Part shown: in pieces, positions 25,348-34,718 of the stretch
Numbering within the stretch: the stretch's first letter is position 1
How the letters are laid out: each line of letters opens with the position of its first letter
Assembly: GCF_033446605.1 (NCBI RefSeq)
Contig: NZ_JAWQUO010000011.1
Location: 62,001 to 126,000 of the forward strand
Reading direction: 5' to 3'
DNA length: 64,000 bases
DNA from: Iodobacter sp025352645
Lineage (GTDB): Bacteria; Pseudomonadota; Gammaproteobacteria; Burkholderiales; Chitinibacteraceae
Program-made: the position numbers and the translations under genes
The notes under the pieces: generated by a model
What the model was told of the DNA's origin: nothing
The model's input: the letters and a program-made list of their open reading frames with translations, nothing else
Database searches by the model: none

Positions 25348-25386
25348 AAAAATACCCCAGTTAAATCAAGCTGGGGTATTTTTTTA
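25346..25386 (+). terminator. Intrinsic terminator of hrpA
   Basis: AATACCCCAG (25351-25360) pairs with CTGGGGTATT (25371-25380) around a 10-nt loop, followed by T7; a run of A precedes the stem. Confidence 0.92.
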
Positions 25387-25420
25387 TCTAAGTACTTAGT
25401 TATCGAGTATTCAGAAAATC

Positions 25421-25494
25421 AGCATCGTTATTCCCGCGTAAGCAGGAACCCAGTGCGCTACTGGATCCCCGACAAAAACGCTCGGGGATGACGC
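25421..25494. repeat. dRS3-like palindromic repeat, third copy, inverted orientation
   Basis: AGCATCGTTATTCCCGCG...CTGGATCCCCGA...TCGGGGATGACGCT: the same element as 9562-9634 but reversed, with a decayed dRS3 core. It lies between the convergent hrpA terminator and the following lipoprotein gene. Confidence 0.83.
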
Positions 25495-25546
25495 TTTTTT
25501 AAGCTATTTTAAATACACGAAAACTTATTATTCACTACTTAGTTAA

Positions 25547-26881
25547 TTAAAATATTTTCGAGCCTTTAATGCTTGAAGGATATGTTCCTTCGCATACGCT
25601 AGGCTTGGTATATTTTTCAGTACGGGTATATGAGCCGGATAAAACATTATTAGCTAAATCAAAAGCCACATTTTGTGACCAGTTAATTGTGCCCACGCCT
25701 TTACTATTATCAAAAGTTTGAGTCTTGAAATTATTTAGCTGATTATTACCGGAATAATTAATCGCCAACTCAGACTGCTTGCTGCCATCCCAGAAACGAT
25801 AAGTTCCTTTACCATTTGCCTCTGGTTTAACTAGCCAAGTAAAGCCCAAGGTATTGCCTGTGGATGAATAATCACAAGTACTGTATTTAGGCGTCGCAGT
25901 GCTTGCTTGAGCCGTTAATACACCCATCCATAAATCATAGCTACCATAACGCTGACCATTCTTACGCGCACCAACAATTTCGTAAGTACGTTTTTCATCC
26001 CAGATCAGTGCTTTAGTACTTGCATTATATTCAGTGTCAACTGTTTCTTCTTTTACAAAGCCCACTTTAGCAGCGTGCCAGCGCTTTGAGCTCCACGTAA
26101 TATCAAAACTTTCTGTATTGCCTTTATGCAAAATAGACGTATTTTCCATAGAAACGCAGGTATCTAATTTACCCAGCTTAGTGTCAATCGTTTCCCGACC
26201 AACAAAGCTATACTCTGATTTAACATTTTCGCTACGTACTTCATTGGCATACCAGCTAGCCGTCACTTTGCGTGTGTACTCTACTTTTTGAGGCTGATCT
26301 TTTACTAAATCATAAAGATAGACATTAGGAGCAGCATTTATTGCTAGATTTTTTTGTATCCAATCCATGGATTTGCCATTCTGATCAAAAGAATCATCGC
26401 GCCAACCTAATAATTTTTTCCCATCTGTGCTTCTATATTCTTTAGCAAAGCTAGAATAAGGGAAATAATTAGATGAAGAATAATTAGTCGCGTCTTCTAA
26501 AAAGGTGTATTTACTAGGTTTTTGTAAAACTGACTCACCATCAAGGCTAACAGTTTCATTTTTAGCATCAAAATAGTGCTGATATACCCCACCATTCCAG
26601 CCTTCTTTGAATTGCTGCTTGCCATAAAAATCAAATTTTTTCTGCCCATCCCAAAGAAATACTGCCGTATCCCCTTCAGTTGTACTTGTGACTTTTAAAT
26701 CTGCCGGTAAAGAAAGAGATGCAATACACTGCGCCAGTGTTTCTTTGACCGGATTAGTCACACCCGTCGATACCGCTGGAGTAGCCACAGCAGTATTACT
26801 TGAATCCCCCCCTCCACCACCGCAGGCAGTCAGTGCCGTGGATAAGGCCAATACCATTGTTGTTAGCGCGTAATTTTTCAT
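25547..26881 (-). CDS. Putative lipoprotein of unknown function
   Basis: 444-aa protein. From ATG 26881 the leader MKNYALTTMVLALSTALTAC ends in a lipobox (LTAC, Cys 20) followed by a run of five glycines, typical of an outer-membrane-directed lipoprotein. An in-frame start 126 bases upstream is less likely because it would bury the signal peptide. The mature part is beta-rich with many Tyr, Trp, Asn and Ser and two similar halves separated by a short linker (CVSMENTSILHKGN; CDYSSTGNTLGFTW); I recognise no domain. Codon usage is more AT-rich than the neighbouring hrpA, which could indicate a surface or accessory gene. GGAAG lies just before the start. Confidence 0.75.
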   Translation of the reverse strand: MKNYALTTMVLALSTALTACGGGGGDSSNTAVATPAVSTGVTNPVKETLAQCIASLSLPADLKVTSTTEGDTAVFLWDGQKKFDFYGKQQFKEGWNGGVYQHYFDAKNETVSLDGESVLQKPSKYTFLEDATNYSSSNYFPYSSFAKEYRSTDGKKLLGWRDDSFDQNGKSMDWIQKNLAINAAPNVYLYDLVKDQPQKVEYTRKVTASWYANEVRSENVKSEYSFVGRETIDTKLGKLDTCVSMENTSILHKGNTESFDITWSSKRWHAAKVGFVKEETVDTEYNASTKALIWDEKRTYEIVGARKNGQRYGSYDLWMGVLTAQASTATPKYSTCDYSSTGNTLGFTWLVKPEANGKGTYRFWDGSKQSELAINYSGNNQLNNFKTQTFDNSKGVGTINWSQNVAFDLANNVLSGSYTRTEKYTKPSVCEGTYPSSIKGSKIF

Positions 26882-27076
26882 GATCTTCCGTTTATCAGGC
26901 AAATAACTAAATAAACTTGAATTATGCATAATTAATAAAAGCAAGTATATTACATTATGCTTTTGTTGATCTTTCGCAAAAACTAGGCAACAACTTACAA
27001 AAATCAACCACCACCACTCATCTCCTCCGGCACACTTTATGCTGCATGGCTATTTCCACTTACCTAAGGAAATATC

Positions 27077-28099
27077 ATGCGTATCACACAGAGCGATTTA
27101 CAGCTCAGTAGCCAACAAGCCAGCAGTAGCGAAACGCTTAAATCTTTGCAAGTTGGCCAGAAGGTGGGGTTAGATCAGCAGGGTGCGGGTTTATTTGCGG
27201 ATTTTTTTAATGAGCAGCTTTCGGCGCTCTCAAGCGGCCTTGAGCAGGCTAAGAAGCAAGAGCAGGCTGAAAAAGACGTGGATAAAAGCAAGGAGCAGCG
27301 CTTTCAATCTTTATGGGAAATGCTGTTTGGCAATGGCCAGCCCTCCACGCAGAGCACCCCATCTCCATGCCCAAACGACAGCCCAGCAGCGACATCAACG
27401 GCGACAGTGGCACCAGTAAGCAGCAAAGCTTATAACTTGCAAATATTAGCCATAGAGCACACTAAAACCACCGAGAGCTGCAACTTTAACGCCAGCGGCA
27501 AAGTTTGCCTTAGCGATGGCAGCTCACGGCAATTTGACGTTGGATATCAGCATGCCCAAAGCAGCGAGACCACCCGTATTGCAGGGGCAGAGTGGTTCAA
27601 AATTAAAGACCCGCTAGTGGTAGATACCGGTGCTGCCACCACAAAGCTCAGCCCACAAAGCGTGGCTTTCGATCTAGATAACGATGGCAAAACAGAGACC
27701 ATGCGCCTACCGGACGCTGGCTCTGGCCTGCTGTTTTTAGACCGTAATCACAACGGCATTGCTGATAATGGCAGCGAGCTATTTGGCCCGCAAAGCGGCA
27801 ATGGCTTTAGTGAATTAGCCAAGCTGGATGACGATCATAATGGCTGGATTGATGAGGGTGATACGGCCTATAAAGACTTAAAACTTTGGCAAAGCGGTGA
27901 GCCTAGCCGTGGCCGCGTACAAACCCTTGCCGAGGCTGGCGTAGGCGCAATGGCCACCCAAAGCGCCGCCACCGAATTTAGCCTGAGAGAAGAAGGCAAT
28001 GTGCTCGGCCAAATCCGCGCCAGCAGCGTGTGGTTAGGGGAGCACAGTGGCGCAGGTACGGTTAGGCAAATAGATTTAGTCACTCAGCCACAGGCTTGA
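27077..28099 (+). CDS. Calcium-binding EF-hand/RTX-like repeat protein, function unknown
   Basis: 340-aa acidic protein without a Sec signal. Residues about 1-110 are Gln/Lys-rich and low complexity. From about 190 there are calcium-loop-like segments: FDLDNDGKTET, DRNHNGIADNGSELFG and DDDHNGWIDEGDTAYKDL. This DxDxDG series with GSELFG is shared with cell-surface or secreted RTX-associated proteins of Proteobacteria. The N-terminal MRITQSDLQLSSQ start is typical of leaderless cytoplasmic or type I-exported relatives, but no export signal is proven here. AAGGA lies before ATG 27077. It is a single gene, divergent from the lipoprotein at 25547. Confidence 0.72.
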   Translation: MRITQSDLQLSSQQASSSETLKSLQVGQKVGLDQQGAGLFADFFNEQLSALSSGLEQAKKQEQAEKDVDKSKEQRFQSLWEMLFGNGQPSTQSTPSPCPNDSPAATSTATVAPVSSKAYNLQILAIEHTKTTESCNFNASGKVCLSDGSSRQFDVGYQHAQSSETTRIAGAEWFKIKDPLVVDTGAATTKLSPQSVAFDLDNDGKTETMRLPDAGSGLLFLDRNHNGIADNGSELFGPQSGNGFSELAKLDDDHNGWIDEGDTAYKDLKLWQSGEPSRGRVQTLAEAGVGAMATQSAATEFSLREEGNVLGQIRASSVWLGEHSGAGTVRQIDLVTQPQA

Positions 28100-28612
28100 A
28101 AACCAACGGTGATGCGCTGTTAGCTGTGCCATCTGACTCAGCTAACAGCAATAGCTGTACGGCCCCCTAGGGGGAGTCTTGAAGAAAGCGTTTTCAGCAG
28201 AATACCGCCTTGCACACCCAATCTCTTATTTTTAAATATATTTTTTCTAGAGCTGCGGACGCACTCCGCTGGGCCTAGTACAAACAACGCTCGCTTAGGA
28301 GTAGAAATAGCTGAGTAAAATAAATCTATTTATTATTAATTAACTTTCATTTAATTTTACAAAATTAATTTTCAACAAAAATGTTAAATAACAAAAACAA
28401 GTAAACAATCGTCACCAATATTTAATATTTAATCAATATAAATGTCATAGTTTAAAAAAAATTTATACCGCATCTATAAAATTTAAGTTTTTTTTCATCA
28501 GCAAGTCACCCCCCTTCTTTATTCTGCACCTTTTCCAGTTTCAACATTAGACCTGCTTGGGTGGTCTGAATTTATGTCACTCGAAACACCACAGAATAAA
28601 GGAACTGACTGA
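28100..28612. other. Intergenic region, AT-rich, with one hairpin
   Basis: GCTGTTAGCT (28116-28125) and AGCTAACAGC (28140-28149) form a perfect 10-bp hairpin just after the EF-hand gene; it lacks a T tract. From about 28300 to 28500 the sequence is very AT-rich with no ORF, probably the promoter/UTR region of the lipoprotein gene at 28613, whose ribosome-binding site AAGGA precedes its ATG. Confidence 0.5.
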
Positions 28613-30778
28613 ATGTCCGGAAAAATATACGCCTCCATGACGATTGCCCTTTCAGGGCTATTACTCAGCGCTTGTAATTCATCAGATGATATCGCTGGTA
28701 GCGGCGAGCAGGTGGTGGCCACTACACCTAGCCCTTCTCCTATTCCCACTCCCGTGCCCGCACCTGGGCCAAAACCTGAAACACCTCCTGGCCCAGATCC
28801 AGTTCCAACCCTGCCCCCCGTGCCTACCAATGTGCCCACCTTAGCACCAACTCCCGCACCAAACCCAACGCCAGCACCAACCACCGTGCCGACTCCAGCC
28901 CCTAGTACGCCAAGCCCAGCTCCGCTGCCCTCAGGCCCGGCCAGCAAAAAAGTGCTATTAGTGGGAATTGATGGCATTCAGTACGATGTATTACTTGATG
29001 CGCTCAATAACAAGCAGCTCAGCAATATTGCAAAATTAAACCTCAGCCCCAGCTATACCGGTGGGATTGCTGGCTCTAACACTCAACAGCAAACGCTGAG
29101 CGGCCCAGGCTGGGCCTCAATCTTAAGCGGCGCATGGGCCAATCGCCATGAAGTGCGCTCGGATTATGCTGGGCAGGTGTTTAAAAATGATTCTGTGTTT
29201 AAACAATTAGGCCAGCTCAAATCGAGCAGCATTACTAGCTGGAGCACTTTAAATAAACTACTGCGTGTAGATATTAATGCTGGGCAATTAAGCAATGCAA
29301 TTGATTGCAGTGGCTTTGATAGCTGCGTTGTATCCTCAACCCAAAGCGCGATCAATAGCGGCAATTACAGCTTAGTGGTTTCCAATTTACATGCGCCAGA
29401 AGAAACCGCGCTACATACTGGTCTGGGCAAAGAATATAAACAGACCCTTAAAAATACTGACCAGCAAATTGGTGAATTACTCGAAACACTGAAACAGCGC
29501 CAAATTCAAAACAATGAAGATTGGTTGCTGCTATTAACCTCTAGCCATGGTTTAAGTGAAGGTGGCAATAACGATGGCCTGCCACGCGCAGTAAACCAAG
29601 CGGGCTTTATTGCCATAAATAAGCCACTGGCTGAAAAAATAGCAGGTGTACCTCTTAAAGTGCCTGCCAATATAGCCGACTGGTATAGCTATCCAAGCCA
29701 AGCGGATATTGCCCCGACCTTAATCAATTATCTGACAAATAATGCCAACGCTGAAAATCATACAATGGACGGCGTTTCATTATTAGAAGCGCCTGCAGTA
29801 AAACAACTACAAGCCAGAGCTAACCCAGATCGAAGCAGCATTACCCTTAGTTGGAAATCCACTGCGCCAGTTAAGCTTTTCCGCAGTGGAAAATTAATTA
29901 AAGAGCTGCCAGCTGGCACTACCAATTATACCGATAGCAATTTAGAGGTCACTAAAAACGGCTTATATAAATTTAACTACACCCTAAGTGCTGGCAATAC
30001 GCTGACATCTTATTTGGCACAAATTGATTACATTAAACCTGCCGTGTTGGATGAAAGTATTTTGGCTGGTCTGACGCAATATTTTTCCTTAGACAGCAAG
30101 CTAAATGGCAATAAATCTAACCCTGCGCTCACTAGTTTTATTACGGGCCGAACGGCTAATTACGTTAATGGCCCATTAAGCAATAAAGCGCTGCAATCCA
30201 CAGCCAATGGCAGTACTCCACAATGCACCAGCTGCGACGGTGGTTTCAAAGTGCCATTGGCGGTTGATTTAACTAAAGATACTGGTTTCTCAGTAGGCTT
30301 TTGGTTCCGCTCCGATGGCGTGCGTAATGATGTGCCGGTGATTGCCAATAAAGACTACAAGAGCGGTGCGAATATGGGCTTTGCCTTTGGCCAATACACC
30401 AACAGCATTAAATTCAATATTGGGGATGGCAAAAACCGCGTAGATCCACAGCTGTCATTTAATGCCAATAGCTGGGTTTATTTGGTCATGAGTGTGGATG
30501 CGGTCAAAAAAACAGTGCAGGTATTTATTGCTGACCCGAATCGCCCATTACAAAGCGCCAGCAGCAGCTTAGCAAGCTTTGATTTAAGCAAATTCTCTGG
30601 CTTAAATATGCTGGCACTCAATGAAGATGCGCAGGGCAATTACTTTACTGCAGCAAAAGGCGGCTCAGCTGGCTCTTTTGATTTTAGCGATCTAGCGATC
30701 TGGAACCGCGTACTAAGCCAAGACGATGTTATGGGCCTAGCCACGACGGGTAAATCACTGAAATCGTTTAATCCATAA
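28613..30778 (+). CDS. Lipoprotein with alkaline-phosphatase-superfamily domain and C-terminal LamG-like domain
   Basis: 721-aa surface-type protein. The leader ends in LLLSAC (Cys about 21), so lipid-anchored. A roughly 80-residue Pro/Thr/Ala linker follows, then a type I phosphodiesterase/nucleotide pyrophosphatase-like core starting KVLLVGIDGIQYDVL (metal-ligand Asp), a putative nucleophile segment GPGWASILSGAW and a later TSSHGLSEGG metal region. After a short beta domain, residues about 490-715 match a LamG/concanavalin-like jelly roll (GFSVGFWFRSDG, NSWVYLVMSVD). It probably cleaves phosphodiesters or phosphomonoesters at the cell surface. It sits just upstream of a tiny lipoprotein and a phospholipase C on the same strand, suggesting a phosphate- or lipid-scavenging unit. 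Confidence 0.8.
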   Translation: MSGKIYASMTIALSGLLLSACNSSDDIAGSGEQVVATTPSPSPIPTPVPAPGPKPETPPGPDPVPTLPPVPTNVPTLAPTPAPNPTPAPTTVPTPAPSTPSPAPLPSGPASKKVLLVGIDGIQYDVLLDALNNKQLSNIAKLNLSPSYTGGIAGSNTQQQTLSGPGWASILSGAWANRHEVRSDYAGQVFKNDSVFKQLGQLKSSSITSWSTLNKLLRVDINAGQLSNAIDCSGFDSCVVSSTQSAINSGNYSLVVSNLHAPEETALHTGLGKEYKQTLKNTDQQIGELLETLKQRQIQNNEDWLLLLTSSHGLSEGGNNDGLPRAVNQAGFIAINKPLAEKIAGVPLKVPANIADWYSYPSQADIAPTLINYLTNNANAENHTMDGVSLLEAPAVKQLQARANPDRSSITLSWKSTAPVKLFRSGKLIKELPAGTTNYTDSNLEVTKNGLYKFNYTLSAGNTLTSYLAQIDYIKPAVLDESILAGLTQYFSLDSKLNGNKSNPALTSFITGRTANYVNGPLSNKALQSTANGSTPQCTSCDGGFKVPLAVDLTKDTGFSVGFWFRSDGVRNDVPVIANKDYKSGANMGFAFGQYTNSIKFNIGDGKNRVDPQLSFNANSWVYLVMSVDAVKKTVQVFIADPNRPLQSASSSLASFDLSKFSGLNMLALNEDAQGNYFTAAKGGSAGSFDFSDLAIWNRVLSQDDVMGLATTGKSLKSFNP

Positions 30779-30789
30779 GAGAAGCCAAT

Positions 30790-30987
30790 ATGAAGTCATT
30801 TTCAAGCCGCAAGCTATCTTGCCTTGTTCTGCTCCCCCTGCTTTGCAGCATTTTAAGCGCCTGCGGCGGGGAGGATACCAGCCCTGCCAGAGCAGCCAGC
30901 TCCACGGCAAGCGCCTCAGCCGCCGCTACCAATGCTTCTTCAGCAGGTAATCAGCCGCAGCCACCCGCCATGCACTGCGCCCCTTAA
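30790..30987 (+). CDS. Small lipoprotein
   Basis: 65-aa protein with basic start MKSFSSRK, hydrophobic core and lipobox ILSAC (Cys about 25) followed by GGED; the mature part is only about 40 residues, Ala/Ser-rich with one more cysteine near the C-terminus. It begins 12 bases after the phosphodiesterase gene and ends 17 bases before the phospholipase gene, so it is very probably in the same transcript. It could be a stabiliser or chaperone-like partner of the secreted enzyme, but there is no family evidence. Confidence 0.72.
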   Translation: MKSFSSRKLSCLVLLPLLCSILSACGGEDTSPARAASSTASASAAATNASSAGNQPQPPAMHCAP

Positions 30988-31004
30988 GCCAAGTTAGTGA
31001 TGAT

Positions 31005-33056
31005 ATGAAAACAATTAATCGTAGAAATTTTTTAAGCTTTGCAGCCAAAACTGCAGGCGGTGCCACGGCACTCTCTTTTATTCCACCCAGTATTATGAAA
31101 GCACTGGCCATTCCTGCTCATTCGCAAACCGGCACCATCAACGATGTACAGCACGTAGTGATTTTGATGCAAGAAAACCGCAGCTTTGATCATTACTTTG
31201 GCACGATGCATGGGGTGCGTGGTTTTGGCGATAAGCTGGCCATCCCCCTGCCAGGGGGTAAAACTGTCTGGAACCAGAAAGATGCCAACGGCAGGGAAAT
31301 CCCGCCATACCATATGGATACCCGCATCACCAGCGCCCAGCGCGTTCCCGGCACACCGCATCTGATGCCTGATGCCCAAAGCGCTTGGGCAGGTGGGCGT
31401 ATGGATGAATGGCCTAAATTTAAAACGCAGTACTCCATGGGCTACTACCGCCAAGAAGACCTGCCGTTCCAATTTGCGCTGGCCAATGCCTTTACCATTT
31501 GCGATGCCTATCATTGCGCCTTCCATGGCGGCACCAACCCGAATCGTCTGCACCTATGGACAGGGATGATTGACCCCTTAGCCAAAAATGGCGGCCCAGT
31601 GATTAATAACGACGGTGAAAGCAAAAATTCACCCGCCGAATACTCTTGGACCACCTACCCAGAACGCTTGGAAGAAGCAGGGGTAAGCTGGCGCATCTAC
31701 CAAGATGCCAATGATAATTTTGGTGACAATTCATTAGAAGGCTTCGCCAACTTCCGCCGCGCGAAACCAGATAGCAGCCTGTGGCGTAATGGGATGTCCA
31801 CTTGGAGCATGGAGCAGTTTGCCATCCATGCCGCCGGTGGAACGCTGCCGCAGGTATCTTGGCTGGTGGCCCCTGCCAAATACTCTGAGCATCCAGGGCC
31901 TTCAAGCCCAATTCAAGGCGCAGATTACACGCAGCAGGTGCTCAATGCGCTGACCGCCAACCCTGATACTTGGAGCAAAACCGTGCTCTTGGTGATGTTT
32001 GATGAGAACGATGGCTTCTTTGATCACGTCCCGCCACCGGCAGCCCCTGCCCGCAATGCAGATGGCAGCTATGCAGGTAAATCTACGGTTGATACCCAGC
32101 TGGATTACCACACTAACGGGCAGATTTATGGCCTTGGCCCACGCGTACCCATGTATGTGATTTCCCCATGGAGTAAAGGCGGCTGGGTGAACTCTGAAGT
32201 ATTTGATCACACCTCGGTGATTAAATTTTTAGAAAATCGCTTCGGGGTGTTTGAGCCCAATATCAGCCCATGGCGACGGGCAGTTTGTGGTGATTTAATG
32301 TCCGCCTTTAATTTTGCTGCGCCCAATGATCTGACTGTTCCCCCTATGCCCAATACCAGTCAGGCCGATACCATTGTGCTCAATCAAAGCAAACTGCCTA
32401 AGCCCACCGCACCAGCCACAGGCGTATTGCCACGGCAAAATCAAGGTGTGCGCCCATCACGCGCCCTGCCCTATGAGCTGCACACCAGCGGGCGCAGCGA
32501 GGCGGCCAACGGCAAGATGTGGCTGATTTTTAGCAATACCGGCCAGGCCAGCGGGGTGTTCCACGTTTACGACAAGCTGCATCTGGACAAAGGCCCGCGC
32601 CGCTACACGGTTGAACCGGGCAAGCTGTTATCAGATGACTGGGATACTAGCGGGGATCAAGGGCTTTACGATCTATGGGTATTAGGACCCAATGGCTACC
32701 ACCGCCACTTTAAAGGCAATACCAATGACAGCAATCCAGAAATCCGCGTTTGCTACGACTATATGAATGGGGATATCTATCTCAAACTGCAAAACACCAG
32801 CAGCAAGGATGCAGCGCTCACTATTACCGCCAATGACTATCGCACCGATGGCCCATGGCCGGTACAACTCGCTGCCGGAACCAATGCCGAGCATTCATGG
32901 ACATTGTACGAAAGCAGCCACTGGTATGACTTTAGCGTAACAGGCAGCAATGGCTTTGTACGCCGCTTTGCTGGCCGGGTAGAAACGGGCCGTCACTCCA
33001 TTAGCGATCCAAGCAATGCTGGCACGGTAATGAAATATAGAAAGCGCGCCAGCTAG
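31005..33056 (+). CDS. plcN: Phosphocholine-specific phospholipase C, Tat-exported
   Basis: Hydrolyses phosphatidylcholine or sphingomyelin to diacylglycerol or ceramide and phosphocholine. 683 aa, close to Pseudomonas PlcN/PlcH. N-terminal twin-arginine signal NRRNFLSFA with a long hydrophobic stretch. The catalytic alkaline-phosphatase-like core has VVILMQENRSFDHYFGTMHGVRGFGD, NPNRLHLWTG and LLVMFDENDGFFDHVPPPAAP. Two C-terminal DUF756-type domains are visible (LPYELHTSGR; YLKLQNTSSKDAALTI). In Pseudomonas such enzymes cross the inner membrane folded via Tat and leave through the type II system, which fits the secretion loci in this window. PlcN versus PlcH cannot be decided. An inverted repeat follows the stop. 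Confidence 0.92.
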   Translation: MKTINRRNFLSFAAKTAGGATALSFIPPSIMKALAIPAHSQTGTINDVQHVVILMQENRSFDHYFGTMHGVRGFGDKLAIPLPGGKTVWNQKDANGREIPPYHMDTRITSAQRVPGTPHLMPDAQSAWAGGRMDEWPKFKTQYSMGYYRQEDLPFQFALANAFTICDAYHCAFHGGTNPNRLHLWTGMIDPLAKNGGPVINNDGESKNSPAEYSWTTYPERLEEAGVSWRIYQDANDNFGDNSLEGFANFRRAKPDSSLWRNGMSTWSMEQFAIHAAGGTLPQVSWLVAPAKYSEHPGPSSPIQGADYTQQVLNALTANPDTWSKTVLLVMFDENDGFFDHVPPPAAPARNADGSYAGKSTVDTQLDYHTNGQIYGLGPRVPMYVISPWSKGGWVNSEVFDHTSVIKFLENRFGVFEPNISPWRRAVCGDLMSAFNFAAPNDLTVPPMPNTSQADTIVLNQSKLPKPTAPATGVLPRQNQGVRPSRALPYELHTSGRSEAANGKMWLIFSNTGQASGVFHVYDKLHLDKGPRRYTVEPGKLLSDDWDTSGDQGLYDLWVLGPNGYHRHFKGNTNDSNPEIRVCYDYMNGDIYLKLQNTSSKDAALTITANDYRTDGPWPVQLAAGTNAEHSWTLYESSHWYDFSVTGSNGFVRRFAGRVETGRHSISDPSNAGTVMKYRKRAS

Positions 33057-33061
33057 CAGCC

Positions 33062-33092
33062 TGTCGGACTTAGGACAGTCCTAAGTCCGACA
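33062..33092. terminator. 31-nt near-perfect palindrome after the phospholipase gene
   Basis: TGTCGGACTTAGGAC (33062-33076) and GTCCTAAGTCCGACA (33078-33092) are reverse complements with one base between. It lies between convergent genes; there is no clear T tract, so it may be a bidirectional terminator or a repeat. Confidence 0.6.
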
Positions 33093-33115
33093 AGCTACTA
33101 GGCAAGAAGCTGGGG

Positions 33116-33991
33116 CTAAGCCTGCTGTGTAGGATGATTTTGAATGTGGCTTAAAAAAGCCACAATCAACGGCACCTTAGCCCTATCTTTTAAATAATAT
33201 AGATATTCATAAATTAAGGCGGAGGGCTGAGTAAATGGCAATACGGTGATGGCGGGATAATCCAGCACCTCACCTTTAGACATAATGCTGGCACCAAAGC
33301 CATGCATAATAGCTTGCCGAATAGCCTCGCCATTGGCAATGCAAGAAGCCGACTTGGGTGTTACCCCTGCTTGCTGAAGCATGGCTTGGGTTAAGACTTG
33401 TGTTTCTGAGCCCTCTTCCCGTAATAACAGATGCAAACCGGCTAACTCTGCAATATCCACTGCAGCTCGCTTAGCAAGGGGATGCTGACTAGATATTGCC
33501 AAAACCAAAGGCTCTGCAGCCAAAATAACCCGCATTAAGCGACGATCATCAATTTTACTAGAAGAGACGGCCAAATCGATCTCATATTCATTCAATGCTT
33601 TTAGCATTTTTTTGGAATTACCAAATTCCATCGACAACTGAATTTGAGGAAATGCCGCATGAAAACGTGCAATTCCTTGGCTAACAAAAAAAGGCCCTGT
33701 AGCCCCAATTCTTAAATGCCCCTGCTGCGCCCCACCTGCATTGCGCAGGCAAAAATCAATATTGGCCTCTTCTTGCAGTAATCGTTCCACCATAGGCATA
33801 AGGCGAACCCCAGCGTCGCTTAAAATCCAGCGAGCACCACCGCGATAAAACAACTCAATTTGATACTGCTCTTCCAACTGTTTAATACGCGAAGTAATGG
33901 TGGGTTGGCTTAATTGAATTTGCCTAGCGGCGAGTGCCACACTACCTTGCCGAGCTACCGCAAAAAAAGCACAAAGCAATTCACTTAGCAT
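33116..33991 (-). CDS. LysR-family transcriptional regulator
   Basis: 291-aa regulator: N-terminal winged helix (about 1-60; AVARQGSVALAARQIQLSQPTITSRIKQLEEQ) and periplasmic-binding-like effector domain (about 90-285; GHLRIGATGPFF, EYEIDLAVSS, HGFGASIMSKGEV). The DNA-binding signature is complete. It is transcribed in the same direction as, and 82 bases downstream of, the GST gene, so it may be co-transcribed with or regulate the GST-tautomerase pair. No effector can be inferred. Confidence 0.9.
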   Translation of the reverse strand: MLSELLCAFFAVARQGSVALAARQIQLSQPTITSRIKQLEEQYQIELFYRGGARWILSDAGVRLMPMVERLLQEEANIDFCLRNAGGAQQGHLRIGATGPFFVSQGIARFHAAFPQIQLSMEFGNSKKMLKALNEYEIDLAVSSSKIDDRRLMRVILAAEPLVLAISSQHPLAKRAAVDIAELAGLHLLLREEGSETQVLTQAMLQQAGVTPKSASCIANGEAIRQAIMHGFGASIMSKGEVLDYPAITVLPFTQPSALIYEYLYYLKDRAKVPLIVAFLSHIQNHPTQQA

Positions 33992-34073
33992 ATGTTTTTT
34001 ACATTATTAATGACACAAAACCATATTAACTAAGGCAAATGACAGTGTAAGGACAAGCAACGCTGTGGCATAA

Positions 34074-34718
34074 TTAATCCTTCAATTGCTCACCCAATGC
34101 CTCTGCCAATGCATAAGCGCGCTGCACGGCTGGCCTTGCTGCCACGGCGTTAAACCAGCGCTTTAAATGAGGAAAATCGTCGAGATTTTGGCCTTGCTGC
34201 GCATAAGGGACAATCCACGGGTAGCAGGCCATATCGGCAATGGAGTATTCACCCGCAATAAATTCCTTATCCGCCAACTGCTTATTTAATACCGAATACA
34301 ACCTTGTGGTTTCGGTGACATAGCGGTTAATGGCGTAGGGGATTTTTTCTGGGGCGTATAAAGAGAAATGATGGTTTTGCCCAGCCATCGGGCCTAAGCC
34401 GCCCATTTGCCAAAATAGCCATTGCAGCATGAGCTGCTTATCTCTGAAATTGCTGGGGATAAATTGGCCGGTTTTTTCTGCCAAATAAAGCAAAATAGCG
34501 CCGGATTCAAATAGAGGAATCGCCTCGCCATTGTCGAAAGGGGAATGATCCACAATAGCGGGAATACGGTTATTGGGTGCAATACTTAAAAAATCTGACG
34601 CAAATTGCTCGCCTTTACCAATATGGATCGGGTGAACCCGATAATCTAATCCGGCTTCCTCCAAAAAGATGCGTACTTTATGGCCGTTGGGGGTCATCCA
34701 ATAGTAGAGATCTATCAT
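34074..34718 (-). CDS. Glutathione S-transferase family protein, YfcG/Ure2p-like
   Basis: 214-aa GST: thioredoxin-like N-terminal domain (MIDLYYWMTPNGHKVRIFLEE, with the family TPNGxK motif; cis-Pro in RIPAIVD; ES-like site FESGAILLYLAEK) and an all-helical C-terminal domain ending GEQLKD. YfcG-type proteins act as disulphide-bond reductases rather than classic conjugating GSTs. ATG 34718 has AGAGGG seven bases upstream and overlaps the stop of the tautomerase gene by ATGA; an in-frame upstream start lies inside that gene. The two genes therefore form a translationally coupled pair. Confidence 0.9.
   Translation of the reverse strand: MIDLYYWMTPNGHKVRIFLEEAGLDYRVHPIHIGKGEQFASDFLSIAPNNRIPAIVDHSPFDNGEAIPLFESGAILLYLAEKTGQFIPSNFRDKQLMLQWLFWQMGGLGPMAGQNHHFSLYAPEKIPYAINRYVTETTRLYSVLNKQLADKEFIAGEYSIADMACYPWIVPYAQQGQNLDDFPHLKRWFNAVAARPAVQRAYALAEALGEQLKD

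Noticed and set aside
28519..28977. 152-codon Gly-rich minus-strand ORF
   Set aside because: It is the reverse reading of the proline-rich linker of the lipoprotein at 28613.
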